20,649 nt of DNA from JBBQAA01 sp038254195 (GCA_038254195.1 JBBSGJ010000017.1:1-20649), one strand, 5' to 3'. Shown: positions 1-7,579, counted from the stretch's first letter. Program-made: numbers and translations. Notes: generated by a model from the letters alone, not told the origin.

Positions 1-69
1 CCGCTCGTCGGAGGAAACGGGCGGCCCGGGCGCGGACCTCTCCCGCCGCCTTCCCCAGATGAAGAACCG

Positions 70-1164
70 TCAGCCGCCGCGCGACCCGAACGCCGGATCG
101 GACTCGTGCTCGCGGAAGAAGCGCACCAGCGCCGGGGCGTAGTCGGCGAACCGTGGGCACCGCACCCCGTTTCGCGCGAGCAGGTCCGTCGCCTGCCGGG
201 TGTCGAAGCGGACCGGGTGATTGAGGTACCGGATGGACTCGCGCGGCGTCCCTCCGAGGGCCTTGCGCACCACGTCGAAGCGCAGGGCCTCCTGGGTCGC
301 CCGGGCCGAGGCGGTGTAGGACGGCGCCCGTCCGGCGTACTCGCGGGCGAAGACCTCGGTGAGCTTCCGGGCCGACACCGGGTCCGGGTCGACGAGGTGC
401 AGCGTGTGCCCCACCGCGCCCGGGTCGCGCGCCGCCACCACCATCCCGTCGATGACGAAGTCCACGGGCACCGCGTTGAACGCCGCGCCCGCGCGGCCCA
501 CCTGCGGGAGCGGCGCGCGCCCCATCCGGGCGATCACCCGCAGCACGGAGTAGGGCCCGTCGAACTTCTGGGTCTCGCCCGTCTGCGAGTCTCCCACGAC
601 GATCGCCGGGCGGATGATCGTCGTCGGCACCTCGTCCGAGCGCTCGCGCACCCACGCCTCGGCCTGGAACTTCGTGGACTCGTAGTGGTTCTTGAAGCCC
701 TGGCCCATGACGAGCTCGTGCTCGTAGACCACGCCCCTGCGCAACCCGGCGACGTACGCCGTGGAGACGTAGACGTGGCGCTCGAGCCGCTCGCACGCCG
801 CGCAGAAGTCCAGCACGTTGCCCGTCCCCTCCACGTTGACCCGCTGGGCGAGCTCGAGCGGCACCGCGAGGTCGTAGATCGCCGCGAGGTGGAAGACGGT
901 GGTGACCTCGCCCCGGAGGCGCTCGATCTGGGCGCCGAGCCCGAGGTCGCGCTCGCCGATGTCTCCCGCCACGACCTCGATGCGCCGGCCGTCGATCCCC
1001 GCCGCGACCTCCCGGGCGCGGTCGACCAGGCGCCCCTCCACGAGGGCGACGATCCGCAGGTCCGGATCGTCGGCGATCAGGCGCCGGACGAGACGCGTCC
1101 CGATGAAGCCGGGAAAGCCGGTGAGGAGGGCCAGGGCCACGGAAGCGCGGGAGTGTAAGCCCAC
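70..1164 (-). CDS. Extended SDR / NAD-binding-4 (fatty acyl-CoA reductase-like) protein
   Basis: This 364-residue protein belongs to the extended short-chain dehydrogenase/reductase superfamily. It has a Rossmann nucleotide-binding motif TGFPGFIG at residues 15-22, a D67-x-G region, an FHLAA strand near 91-95, a catalytic STAYVAG serine near 134, and the active-site pair Y161-x3-K165 in YESTK. The pattern TGFPGFIG, together with the later IIRPAIVVGD segment, resembles the NAD_binding_4 (male-sterility) group, which includes acyl-CoA and carboxylate reductase domains and some nucleoside-sugar epimerases. The substrate cannot be read from the sequence. The GTG start at 1164 has a GGGGAA ribosome-binding-like sequence about 7 bases upstream; a second in-frame GTG at 1140 is possible. 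The gene diverges from the secreted-protein gene with only 33 bases between starts. Family is confident, function is not. Confidence 0.85.
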   Translation of the reverse strand: MGLHSRASVALALLTGFPGFIGTRLVRRLIADDPDLRIVALVEGRLVDRAREVAAGIDGRRIEVVAGDIGERDLGLGAQIERLRGEVTTVFHLAAIYDLAVPLELAQRVNVEGTGNVLDFCAACERLERHVYVSTAYVAGLRRGVVYEHELVMGQGFKNHYESTKFQAEAWVRERSDEVPTTIIRPAIVVGDSQTGETQKFDGPYSVLRVIARMGRAPLPQVGRAGAAFNAVPVDFVIDGMVVAARDPGAVGHTLHLVDPDPVSARKLTEVFAREYAGRAPSYTASARATQEALRFDVVRKALGGTPRESIRYLNHPVRFDTRQATDLLARNGVRCPRFADYAPALVRFFREHESDPAFGSRGG

Positions 1165-1197
1165 GCAACTTCCCCGCTCGGCCGGGGTTCACGAGGC

Positions 1198-1860
1198 ATG
1201 CGTCTCCTCCGCCGCCGGCCCTCGCCGGCCACCGCCATCGCCCTCGTCGCCCTCTTCGCCGCCCTCGGGGGCACGGCCTGGGCCGCCGTCCGGATCACCG
1301 GCCGCCAGGTCGTCAACGGCTCCTTGGACTACCACGACATCAAGGCCGGCTCGCTGGGGACCGGCGTGGTCCAGGGCCTGCGGGGGCGTGATCTGCGGAA
1401 CGGCGCGATCGGCGGGGCCCAGGTCAACGAGAGTGCGCTTGGCAAGGTCCCGAGCGCGGGTACCGCCGACAGCGCCGGTGGCCTGTTCCCGCGCAAGGTC
1501 TTCGCGAAGCTCCCCGCCAACGGACCCGAGCAGACGATCCTCTCGCTCTCGGGGATGAGCCTGCTGGCCTCGTGCCCGGGCGGCACCGTGCAGGTCCGTG
1601 CCATCACCGCGACGTCGGACACGGAGCTCGCCGCCCAGGCCGTCGCCGCGAGCAACGCGGCGCGCGGCGTCCGCGCGGGCGACTTCGACATCGGCGAGTC
1701 GGTCGACGTCGTCCAGGGCCTCGCCAACGGCCACCTCACGCTGAGCTACGCGACGGGCGGCGGGGGCGTGGCCACGGCAGACCTCGGCTTCGGCTCGACG
1801 TCCTCCTTCGGCGCGACAAGCCCGGGCTGCTCGGTCTACGGCACGGCCCTGGGCGGCTGA
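1198..1860 (+). CDS. Small secreted protein of unknown function
   Basis: This 220-residue protein has a classic export signal: MRLLRRR, a hydrophobic core ATAIALVALFAALGG, and a likely signal peptidase site after TAWA near residue 29. The mature part begins with a stretch rich in V/I-N-G-S/D-L/I turns (residues 31-85, for example RQVVNGSLDYHDIKAGSL) and ends in a Gly/Ser/Thr-rich beta-like region with Cys at the C-terminal end. Proteins opening this way are abundant in Thermoleophilia genomes, as I recall, but have no assigned role. No catalytic motif is visible. The gene stands alone, divergent from the reductase and convergent with the SnoaL gene, with a hairpin just after its stop codon. 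Confidence 0.75.
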   Translation: MRLLRRRPSPATAIALVALFAALGGTAWAAVRITGRQVVNGSLDYHDIKAGSLGTGVVQGLRGRDLRNGAIGGAQVNESALGKVPSAGTADSAGGLFPRKVFAKLPANGPEQTILSLSGMSLLASCPGGTVQVRAITATSDTELAAQAVAASNAARGVRAGDFDIGESVDVVQGLANGHLTLSYATGGGGVATADLGFGSTSSFGATSPGCSVYGTALGG

Positions 1861-1886
1861 CGGCCGGCTGGCCCGACACGGCCGTC
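1859..1886. terminator. Stem-loop between convergent genes
   Basis: A perfect 7-base-pair stem (GACGGCC at 1859-1865 with GGCCGTC at 1880-1886) encloses a 14-base loop and begins at the stop codon of the secreted-protein gene. It sits in the 40-base convergent gap before the SnoaL stop. There is no T-tract, so action as a terminator in either direction is inferred from position and stem only. Confidence 0.4.
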
Positions 1887-1900
1887 GCTCGGCCCCTGCG

Positions 1901-2347
1901 TCACTCCTGCGGGATGAGCCCCAGCATCTTGAGGGCCGTGACGCCGTCGTCGAGGCCGAGCTCCTCGGTGATCAGCCCGTTCTCGACCTTCAGCACCGTG
2001 ATGCCGGAGAAGCGCATCGCCTTGCCCGAGCCCGCCGGGAGGGACCCGACGGGGATGTCGTTGAAGGCGTCGCCGGTCTGGGTGCCGCCCCCCTCCCACT
2101 GTCCGACCACGTAATCGCCCTCGGCGATCAGCTCGGCCGTCGCCGCGAAGGCGAGATCCGGGAACGCGGCACGGAACTTCGTGGCGAGCTCGCGCACCTC
2201 GTCGCGGCCGCGGCAGGGCGCGTGCATCGAGTACTCGAAGCGGATATCCGGGGCGGCCAGCTCGTCGATCACGGCCGGGTTGTAGTCGGGACCCCAGAAC
2301 TCCGCGAACCAGCGACCGACGACTGCCTTGTTGTCTTCGACGGACAT
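1901..2347 (-). CDS. SnoaL-like / ester cyclase family protein (NTF2 fold)
   Basis: The 148-residue product has the pattern of the SnoaL-like polyketide-cyclase/ester-cyclase group of the NTF2 fold. It shows an N-terminal helix with RWFAEFWG (12-19), then YNPAVIDELAAPDIRFEYSMH, a GRDEVRELATKFRAAFPDL segment, and the strands AELIAEGDYVVGQWEGGGTQTG. The C-terminal half, with ITVLKVENGLITEE, also fits. These proteins are typically cytosolic; some are hydrolases or cyclases and many are uncharacterised, so the reaction cannot be named. The ATG at 2347 is preceded by GAGGTG at a good distance. It diverges from the sigma-factor gene with a 169-base gap, so shared control is possible but not shown. 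Confidence 0.8.
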   Translation of the reverse strand: MSVEDNKAVVGRWFAEFWGPDYNPAVIDELAAPDIRFEYSMHAPCRGRDEVRELATKFRAAFPDLAFAATAELIAEGDYVVGQWEGGGTQTGDAFNDIPVGSLPAGSGKAMRFSGITVLKVENGLITEELGLDDGVTALKMLGLIPQE

Positions 2348-2516
2348 GCGTGCACCTCACTTGTTGGATGGTGGATGCAGGGTCAGACGCCGCAACCGCC
2401 AGCAACGTGAGATCCGCTTCTGCGAACTTCGCCGTCCTGACATCTCCACCCCGCGGCTCTTCCCGGTCGGGGCTCGTACATCTCACACCCTGACTCTCGC
2501 CCCCGTCTGACCCCCG

Positions 2517-3035
2517 GTGCCTGCGCGTCGCGACATGACCGGCAGTTCACGTCGCGCCGCCGGCCGCGACGTCGCGCGGGTGCCGCCGTTTGACCAGGTG
2601 CTCGAGCAATACGGCCGGGCCGTGCTGCGCTTCTGCGCCGCCCAGGTCGGGCCGCAGCGAGCCGAGGACTGCTTCCAGGACACGATGCTGGCCGCGATGC
2701 GCGGCTACGGGCAGGTGCGCGACCCGGGCGCGATCCGAACCTGGCTGTTCTCGATCGCCGCGCGCAAGGCGATCGATGCGCATCGTGCCCACGCACGGAC
2801 ACCCGAGCCGACCGACCAGATCGACGAGCGCGCCGTCGCGCCCGACGCCACCGCGGTCGACGAGGCGCTGTGGGAGCGGGTGCGAGCGCTGCCCGACAAG
2901 CAACGCCAGGCGGTCAGCTTGCGCTACCGCACGGACCTCACGCACCGCGAGATCGCCCAGGTGATGGACACCAGCGAGGCGGCTGCCCGCCGCAACGTCT
3001 TCGCAGGGCTCGAGCGACTCCGAAAGGACACGTGA
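2517..3035 (+). CDS. ECF-like RNA polymerase sigma-70 family factor
   Basis: This 172-residue protein has the two-domain layout of an extracytoplasmic-function sigma factor. A region 2 contains VLEQYGRAVLRFCAAQVG, the acidic AEDCFQDTMLAAMRGY and the RTWLFSIAARKAIDAHR helix. A region 4 contains LPDKQRQAVSLRYRTDLTHREIAQ and the recognition helix TSEAAARRNVFAGLERLRK. It would direct RNA polymerase to a small set of promoters. The GTG at 2517 is the most upstream start; an ATG at 2535 is equally acceptable, and neither has a good ribosome binding site. The stop is 2 bases from the alkyltransferase ATG, so the two are almost certainly cotranscribed. I see no anti-sigma gene beside it. ECF assignment rests on the missing regions 1 and 3. 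Confidence 0.85.
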   Translation: MPARRDMTGSSRRAAGRDVARVPPFDQVLEQYGRAVLRFCAAQVGPQRAEDCFQDTMLAAMRGYGQVRDPGAIRTWLFSIAARKAIDAHRAHARTPEPTDQIDERAVAPDATAVDEALWERVRALPDKQRQAVSLRYRTDLTHREIAQVMDTSEAAARRNVFAGLERLRKDT

Positions 3036-3037
3036 CC

Positions 3038-3679
3038 ATGACGAGCAGGGCCAACCATCACCACAGCGCACCCGATCGGCTCGAGGTCGCCCTGGGCGCT
3101 TATCGGAGCCCGGACGCGGGCGCCTGGTCACGGGCGCGCGACGAGCTCGCCCGTCGCGCCGGGGCCGAGGGCCTCGTCGATGTGGCCTTCGAGCGCCACG
3201 AGTCGCCGCTCGGAGCGATCCTCGTCGGCGCCACCGGTGAGGGGGTGGTCCGGATCGGTCTGCCGGCCGAGGACGAGGACGAGGTGCTCGAGGACCTCGC
3301 CCGACGGATCTCCGTCCGTGTGCTGAACGCGCCGCGCGACAGCGTCACCCGCACGCGCCGGCAGCTCGACGAGTACTTCTCCGGTCGGCGCACCGCGTTC
3401 GACGTGCCCCTGGACTGGCAGCTCACCCGCGGCTTCCGTCGCGAGGTCCTGCGCGCGACCGCCGCGATCCCCTACGGGCAGACCTCGTCCTACCGACGGG
3501 TCGCCACGCAGGCGGGCAGCCCCGCGGCGGTCCGCGCCGCCGGAACCGCGCTGGCCACCAACCCGCTGCCGATCGTGGTGCCCTGCCACCGCGTGCTGCG
3601 CACCGACGGCAAGGTCGGCTCCTACCGCGGCGGACCCGAAGCCAAGTCCCGGCTGCTCGACCTCGAGCGGAAGGCATGA
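3038..3679 (+). CDS. ogt: Methylated-DNA--protein-cysteine methyltransferase
   Basis: The protein transfers the alkyl group from O6-alkylguanine (and O4-alkylthymine) in DNA to its own cysteine in a single-use repair reaction. The active-site PCHR has Cys183; the Asn175 of TNPLP, the Arg166 of the helix-turn-helix (SPAAVRAAG) and Glu201 of GGPEAK complete the usual set. Residues 52-120 match the N-terminal Ogt ribonuclease-like domain (SPLGAILVGATGEGVVRI). About 45 extra residues precede it, with an NHHHS cluster and a helical ARDELARRAGAEGLVDVAFE segment. I chose ATG 3038 because AAAGGA lies 9 bases before it; GTG at 3032 would overlap the sigma stop. A longer upstream reading frame only covers the sigma gene. 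The pairing with the sigma factor suggests damage-linked regulation. Confidence 0.93.
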   Translation: MTSRANHHHSAPDRLEVALGAYRSPDAGAWSRARDELARRAGAEGLVDVAFERHESPLGAILVGATGEGVVRIGLPAEDEDEVLEDLARRISVRVLNAPRDSVTRTRRQLDEYFSGRRTAFDVPLDWQLTRGFRREVLRATAAIPYGQTSSYRRVATQAGSPAAVRAAGTALATNPLPIVVPCHRVLRTDGKVGSYRGGPEAKSRLLDLERKA

Positions 3680-3715
3680 GCAAGTGCCGGCGCCTCCGCG
3701 GCGCGCGCCGGGCTC
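3678..3715. terminator. GC-rich hairpin between ogt and copA
   Basis: CCGGCGC (3687-3693) pairs perfectly with GCGCCGG (3705-3711), and outside it GAGC (3678-3681) pairs with GCTC (3712-3715), leaving five unpaired bases on one side. It fills the 34-base gap between two convergent genes and touches both stop codons. No T-run is present, so bidirectional termination is an inference from position. Confidence 0.45.
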
Positions 3716-6044
3716 ATCGGGCGCCCGCGGTCTCCGTCGCGCCGGAGGTCGCGTGAGCCGCGGGCCCGACCGGCGACGGCGCGGCAGACCGCAGCGCCTC
3801 AAAGCGCCGCAGCCGCAACGAGTTGGACACGACGAACACCGAGCTGAAGGCCATCGCCGCGCCGGCGAACACCGGGTTGAGGAGCCCGAGCATCGCCACC
3901 GGCACGAGCACGACGTTGTAGGCGAACGCCCAGAACAGGTTGGCTTTGATCGTCCTGAGCGTCCGGCGCGAGAGGCGGATGGCGTCGGCCGCGCCGCGCA
4001 GGTCGCCGGAGATCAGCGTCAGGTCAGAGGCCTCGATCGCCACGTCGGTGCCCGTGCCGATCGCCAGCCCGAGGTCGGCCTGGGCCAGGGCGGGGGCGTC
4101 GTTGACGCCGTCGCCGACCATGGCGACCACGCGCCCCTCCTCCTGGAGCCGGCGCACGATGTCGGCCTTTTCGGCGGGCAGCACCTCGGCGATGACCTCC
4201 TCGATGCCGACCTCGCCGGCGACCGCTCGGGCGGTGGCCTCGTTGTCGCCGGTCAGCAGTACGGGACGCAACCCCAGAGCCTTGAGCCGTCGGACCGCTT
4301 CGGGGCTGGTCGGCTTGATCGTGTCCGCGACGGTGAAGATCGCGCGGGCCTCGCCGTCCCACCCGGCGGCGATCGCCGTCCTGCCCTCGCGCTGGGCGGC
4401 CTCGCGAGCCTGCGCGAGCTCAGGAGGTAGAGGCATCGCCCGGTCGTCGAGCAGCGACGGGCGACCGACCACGAGCGCGCGCCCGTCGACGGCGCCCTCG
4501 ACGCCCAGCCCCTCCCGATTGGTGAAGGACTCGACCGGAGGAAGCGAGCCCAGCTGCGTCGTCGCCGCCCGGGCGATCGCCTGGGCGATCGGGTGCTCGG
4601 AGGCGTCCTCGAGCGCGCCGACGTTCCGCAGCGCCTCGACGGGGTTTGTGTCTCCGGCGACCGCGATGCCCACCAGGCTCATCGCGCCCGAAGTCACCGT
4701 GCCCGTCTTGTCGAGCACGATCGTGTCGACGCGACGCGTGGACTCGAGCACCTCGGGCCCCTTGATCAGCAGCCCGAGCTGCGCCCCGCGCCCGGTGGCC
4801 ACCAGCAGCGCGGTCGGGGTGGCGAGGCCCAGCGCGCAGGGGCAGGCGATGATGAGCACCGCCACCGCGGCGCTGAACGCGAACGCGATGCTCGTCCCGT
4901 CGCCCAGCCAGAAGCCGAGCGTGGCGGCGGCCAGGGCGAGGATGACGGGCACGAAGATCCCGCTGATCCGGTCGGCCAGGCGCTGTACCGGCGCCTTGCC
5001 GGTCTGTGCGTTCTCGACCAGGCGGGCGATCTGCGCCAGCGCGGTGTCATCGCCGACCTTGGTCGCGCGGATGACGAGCCGGCCGCCGGCGTTGACGCTG
5101 GCGCCGACGATCTCGTCGCCCGGCTGCTTCTCGACGGGGATCGACTCTCCGGTGAGCAACGACTCATCGACGGCGGAGGAACCGACCTCGACGATGCCGT
5201 CGGCGGCGACCTTCTCGCCCGGGCGCGCGACGAACCGGTCGCCGACGTGCAGCCGCTCGACGGGCACACGGCGCTCGCTGCCGTCATCGCCGAGCACGGC
5301 GACGTCCTTGGCGCCGAGCTCGAGCAGCGCCTTGAGCGCGGCGCCGGCGCGGCGCTTGGCGCGCGCCTCGAAGTAGCGGCCGGCCAGGATCAGCGTGGTC
5401 ACCACCCCGGCGGCCTCCAGGTAGATGTGATCGGTGGCGGTCCCCCGGCTCATGACGACGTCGAAGCCCATACGCATGCCGGGCATTCCCGCGCCCAGGA
5501 AGAACAGCGCGACCACCGACCAGCCCCAGGCCGCCAGCGTGCCGACGCTGATGAGGGTGTCCATGGTGGCGGTGCCGTGCTTGAGGTTCTGCCAGGCGGC
5601 ACGATGAAACGGCCAGCCCGCCCAGAAGACGACCGGAGTGGCGAGCTCCAGCGCCAGCCACTGCCAGTTGTCGAACTGCAGCGGCGAGACCATGGAGAGC
5701 AGCAGTACGGGTAGCGACAGCGCGGCGGCGCCGATCAGGCGCTGGCGCAGCGCGCGCGTCGGGTCCTTCTCCTCGACCGCCACCAGGACGGTGCCGTCGG
5801 CGGCCACCTGGGCCGGCGCGGGGAGGTTCGCCTTGTAGCCGGCGGCCTCGACCGCGCCGACGAGCTCCTCCGGGGTCACCGCGGCGGGATCGAACTCGAC
5901 CGCGGCCTTCTCGGTGGCGTAGTTGACGGTCGCGCGGACGCCCGCGAGCTTGTTGAGCTTGCGCTCGATGCGGTTCGCGCACGACGCGCACGTCATGCCC
6001 TCCACCGGCAGCTCGAGGCGCTGCGGAGTGGCGTCGACGCTCAT
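3714..6044 (-). CDS. copA: Cu(I)-exporting P1B-1-type ATPase
   Basis: This 776-residue membrane pump couples ATP hydrolysis to Cu(I) export. One N-terminal heavy-metal domain carries GMTCASC (Cys19, Cys22). The actuator has TGES (298-301), transmembrane helix 6 has CPC (401-403), the phosphorylated aspartate is D445 in DKTGT, the SEHP motif has H484-P485, and the hinge is GDGVND (644-649). Y709-N710 in helix 7 and M731 with S734-S735 in helix 8 are the signature of the Cu(I)/Ag(I) subgroup, so copper rather than zinc or cadmium is the expected substrate. A Met-rich external loop GMPGMRMG lies near residue 186. Its ATG overlaps the stop of the preceding secreted-protein gene by 4 bases (ATGA), so translation is coupled. 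It is the last gene of the copper operon. Confidence 0.96.
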   Translation of the reverse strand: MSVDATPQRLELPVEGMTCASCANRIERKLNKLAGVRATVNYATEKAAVEFDPAAVTPEELVGAVEAAGYKANLPAPAQVAADGTVLVAVEEKDPTRALRQRLIGAAALSLPVLLLSMVSPLQFDNWQWLALELATPVVFWAGWPFHRAAWQNLKHGTATMDTLISVGTLAAWGWSVVALFFLGAGMPGMRMGFDVVMSRGTATDHIYLEAAGVVTTLILAGRYFEARAKRRAGAALKALLELGAKDVAVLGDDGSERRVPVERLHVGDRFVARPGEKVAADGIVEVGSSAVDESLLTGESIPVEKQPGDEIVGASVNAGGRLVIRATKVGDDTALAQIARLVENAQTGKAPVQRLADRISGIFVPVILALAAATLGFWLGDGTSIAFAFSAAVAVLIIACPCALGLATPTALLVATGRGAQLGLLIKGPEVLESTRRVDTIVLDKTGTVTSGAMSLVGIAVAGDTNPVEALRNVGALEDASEHPIAQAIARAATTQLGSLPPVESFTNREGLGVEGAVDGRALVVGRPSLLDDRAMPLPPELAQAREAAQREGRTAIAAGWDGEARAIFTVADTIKPTSPEAVRRLKALGLRPVLLTGDNEATARAVAGEVGIEEVIAEVLPAEKADIVRRLQEEGRVVAMVGDGVNDAPALAQADLGLAIGTGTDVAIEASDLTLISGDLRGAADAIRLSRRTLRTIKANLFWAFAYNVVLVPVAMLGLLNPVFAGAAMAFSSVFVVSNSLRLRRFEALRSAAPSPVGPAAHATSGATETAGAR

Positions 6045-6922
6045 CGGGGCACCTCGACGGTGTAGGCGACCGTGTGCACGCGGCTCCCGGTCCGGAACTG
6101 CAGGAACAACCGGTACCGGCCCGCGCTGGGGAGGGCGGCCATGAACCGGATCTCGTCGGCGGCGACCTTCGCCTCGTCGGGGTGGACGTGCAGGTAGGCC
6201 AGGTCGCCCTCGCGCAGCGCCACCAGGTGGCCCTTGGCCCCCAGGTAGGGCTGCAGGTCCTGCACGGGACGGCCGCCGCGCGTCACGCGGAAGTCCAGCT
6301 CGCTCTCGCCGCCGCCCTTCAGGCCCGCGGTCGCCAGCGCCACGCCGTACCCGTCGGCCCTCGCGCCGGACTCGGGGGCCGGCAGCCGGTGGGGCTGGAA
6401 GTCGCCGGCGACGAACAGGTCGGTGGCCAGCACGTGGCGCTCACCCTTGATCTGGAAGTCCGCGTAGGCGCGGTACACGCCCGGCGTGGGCAGCGTCACC
6501 TCCGTCGACCACGTGCCCGAGCCGTCCCTCACCGGATGCAGATGCTGATAGTGGCGCAGGTCACGCCGGACGACGATCAGGTGCAGCTCGCGCTCAGACT
6601 CCCGCTGATAGCCGTCGCGCACGGCGCTGCCGCGCGCATCGACGATGCGGAACGCCAGACGCGCCCGCTCGCCGGCGTGCAGGAAGGTTTCCTCCGGCTC
6701 CAGTGCGTAGCCGCCGTCGGAGACGGCCAGGCCGGCGGCCGCGGCGCCGTGGCCCGCGGCCATCCCGGCCATCGCCGGCTCGTGGTGACCGGCCTGGCCG
6801 TGCGTGCCGTGGCCGGTCTCGTTGTCACGGGTGGGAGCGATGGCCGCGCCGGCCAGCGCCGCCGCGCCGAAGGCGATGGCGAGGACCCCGGCGAAAGCCG
6901 CCAGCCGGGTGGGAACGTTCAT
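6041..6922 (-). CDS. Secreted His/Met-rich protein of the copper operon
   Basis: The 293-residue product starts with a hydrophobic signal or anchor (residues 5-29, ending GAAIAP). A metal-ligand-rich linker follows at 34-60, containing GHGTHGQAGHHEPAMAGMAA. The rest is two related beta-rich domains. The first has H114-x12-H127-x-H129-P and the second H232-x12-H245-x-H247-P, each followed by a segment reading as P-x-G-x-Y-R (PTPGVYRAYADF and PSAGRYRLFLQF). Its place between copZ and copA, with a 4-base overlap into copA, argues for a role in extracytoplasmic copper binding or delivery. I recall similar proteins beside copper genes in other actinobacteria but know no experimentally assigned function. 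The ATG at 6922 has no strong ribosome binding site and lies 43 bases after copZ. Confidence 0.8.
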   Translation of the reverse strand: MNVPTRLAAFAGVLAIAFGAAALAGAAIAPTRDNETGHGTHGQAGHHEPAMAGMAAGHGAAAAGLAVSDGGYALEPEETFLHAGERARLAFRIVDARGSAVRDGYQRESERELHLIVVRRDLRHYQHLHPVRDGSGTWSTEVTLPTPGVYRAYADFQIKGERHVLATDLFVAGDFQPHRLPAPESGARADGYGVALATAGLKGGGESELDFRVTRGGRPVQDLQPYLGAKGHLVALREGDLAYLHVHPDEAKVAADEIRFMAALPSAGRYRLFLQFRTGSRVHTVAYTVEVPR

Positions 6923-6965
6923 GAGCTGTCCGCGCGGGTCTCGTCGGATCCTGGACGGGCGGCGG

Positions 6966-7178
6966 TCACGCCGCCACCTTGTAGCCCGCGACCTGCACGG
7001 CTTCGCGGACCGCCGTGTCGTCGATGCGCTCGCCGCGCACCGTCAGGCGCCCGGTGTTGTGGTCGGCTTCCACCGAATCCACGCCGGCGAGCTCCTCGAC
7101 CTCCTCGCGGACCGACAGCTCGCAGTGCCCACAGGTCATGCCCTCGACTGTGTAGGTCTTCTCGCTCGGGGTGGTCAT
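6966..7178 (-). CDS. copZ: Copper chaperone, heavy-metal-associated domain protein
   Basis: This 70-residue cytosolic protein is a single ferredoxin-like HMA domain. GMTCGHC near residues 11-17 supplies the two cysteines that hold one Cu(I), and the remaining pattern (VREEVEELAGVDSVEADHNTG, then VREAVQVAGYKV) is standard for the fold. It would carry Cu(I) to the N-terminal domain of CopA. The ATG at 7178 is preferred because a strong AAGGAGG (7188-7194) lies 9 bases upstream. A longer frame beginning at 7220 would start inside the putative operator and adds residues without family likeness. It is the first gene of the minus-strand copper operon and faces csoR. Confidence 0.92.
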   Translation of the reverse strand: MTTPSEKTYTVEGMTCGHCELSVREEVEELAGVDSVEADHNTGRLTVRGERIDDTAVREAVQVAGYKVAA

Positions 7179-7187
7179 CTCGTGTTG

Positions 7188-7194
7188 CCTCCTT
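7188..7194 (-). promoter_or_regulatory. Ribosome binding site fixing the copZ start
   Basis: AAGGAGG on the minus strand, 9 bases before ATG 7178, is the strongest Shine-Dalgarno sequence noticed in the window. It decides the start against the upstream in-frame codon at 7220. Confidence 0.85.
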
Positions 7195-7198
7195 ATAC

Positions 7199-7251
7199 GG
7201 CACGGGGGTATCGGAAGCACCGTACCATACCCGTGCCCCGTACCCCGTACC
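7199..7251. promoter_or_regulatory. Putative CsoR operator region between copZ and csoR
   Basis: A dyad is formed by GGCACGGGGGTAT (7199-7211) and ATACCCGTGCC (7227-7237), imperfect by two extra G in the left arm. CCGTACC also occurs at 7220-7226, 7238-7244 and 7245-7251, and CCGTGCC at 7231-7237, so three heptamers stand directly in tandem. CsoR operators are known to be G/C-tract dyads ending in GTA/TAC, which this resembles. Binding by the adjacent CsoR is inferred from position and form. Promoter hexamers could not be fixed; TAGGCT at 7255-7260 is a weak -10 candidate for csoR. Confidence 0.6.
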
Positions 7252-7268
7252 CGCTAGGCTGAGCGGTG

Positions 7269-7568
7269 ATGGCTTCCTCCCGCACGAGTGAGAGACGTGG
7301 CTACAGCACGACCAAGGATGACCTCCTCACGCGGCTGAAACGAGTCGAAGGACAGGTGCGCGGCATCGAGGGCATGGTCGAGGACGACCGCTACTGCATC
7401 GACGTCCTCACCCAGATCTCCGCCGTGCAGGCCGCGCTCGACAAGGTCGCGCTCGGGCTGCTCGACGATCACGCGCAGCACTGCGTCATCGGGGCCGCCC
7501 AGGACGACCAGGCCGAGAAGACCCAGGAGCTCATGGCCGCCGTCGGGCGCCTCATGCGCCGCGGCTAG
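7269..7568 (+). CDS. csoR: Copper-sensing transcriptional repressor CsoR
   Basis: The 99-residue all-helical protein belongs to the CsoR/RcnR family of metal-sensing repressors. It has the family opening LLTRLKRVEGQVRGIEGMV and the copper ligand set Cys43 (in RYCIDVLTQ), His68 and Cys72 (in DHAQHCV). These match the Cys-His-Cys triad of the Mycobacterium tuberculosis CsoR with the same H-x3-C spacing. Cu(I) binding should release the protein from DNA and derepress the divergent copZ operon. ATG 7269 is chosen; a GTG directly before it (7266) is an alternative. It lies 90 bases from the copZ ATG with operator-like repeats between, so control of both directions is likely. Confidence 0.93.
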   Translation: MASSRTSERRGYSTTKDDLLTRLKRVEGQVRGIEGMVEDDRYCIDVLTQISAVQAALDKVALGLLDDHAQHCVIGAAQDDQAEKTQELMAAVGRLMRRG

Positions 7569-7579
7569 CAACACCAGCT

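Noticed and set aside
106..1158. Long plus-strand open frame of 350 codons opposite the reductase gene
   Set aside because: It is the antisense of a well-supported gene, rich in Arg/His/Val with no family pattern, as is typical for reverse frames of GC-rich genes.
1901..3035. A split ECF41-type system, since those sigma factors carry a SnoaL-like domain
   Set aside because: The SnoaL gene is divergent and separate, it matches ester-cyclase-type members, and the sigma factor lacks the ECF41 extension. Adjacency alone is not enough.
2870..3037. Upstream extension of the ogt reading frame
   Set aside because: This part overlaps the sigma gene in another frame and has no likeness to Ogt; AAAGGA before ATG 3038 gives a better start.
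3684..5714. Several plus-strand open frames across the copA gene
   Set aside because: All lie opposite the well-marked CopA sequence and show only low-complexity Arg/Ser/Ala composition.
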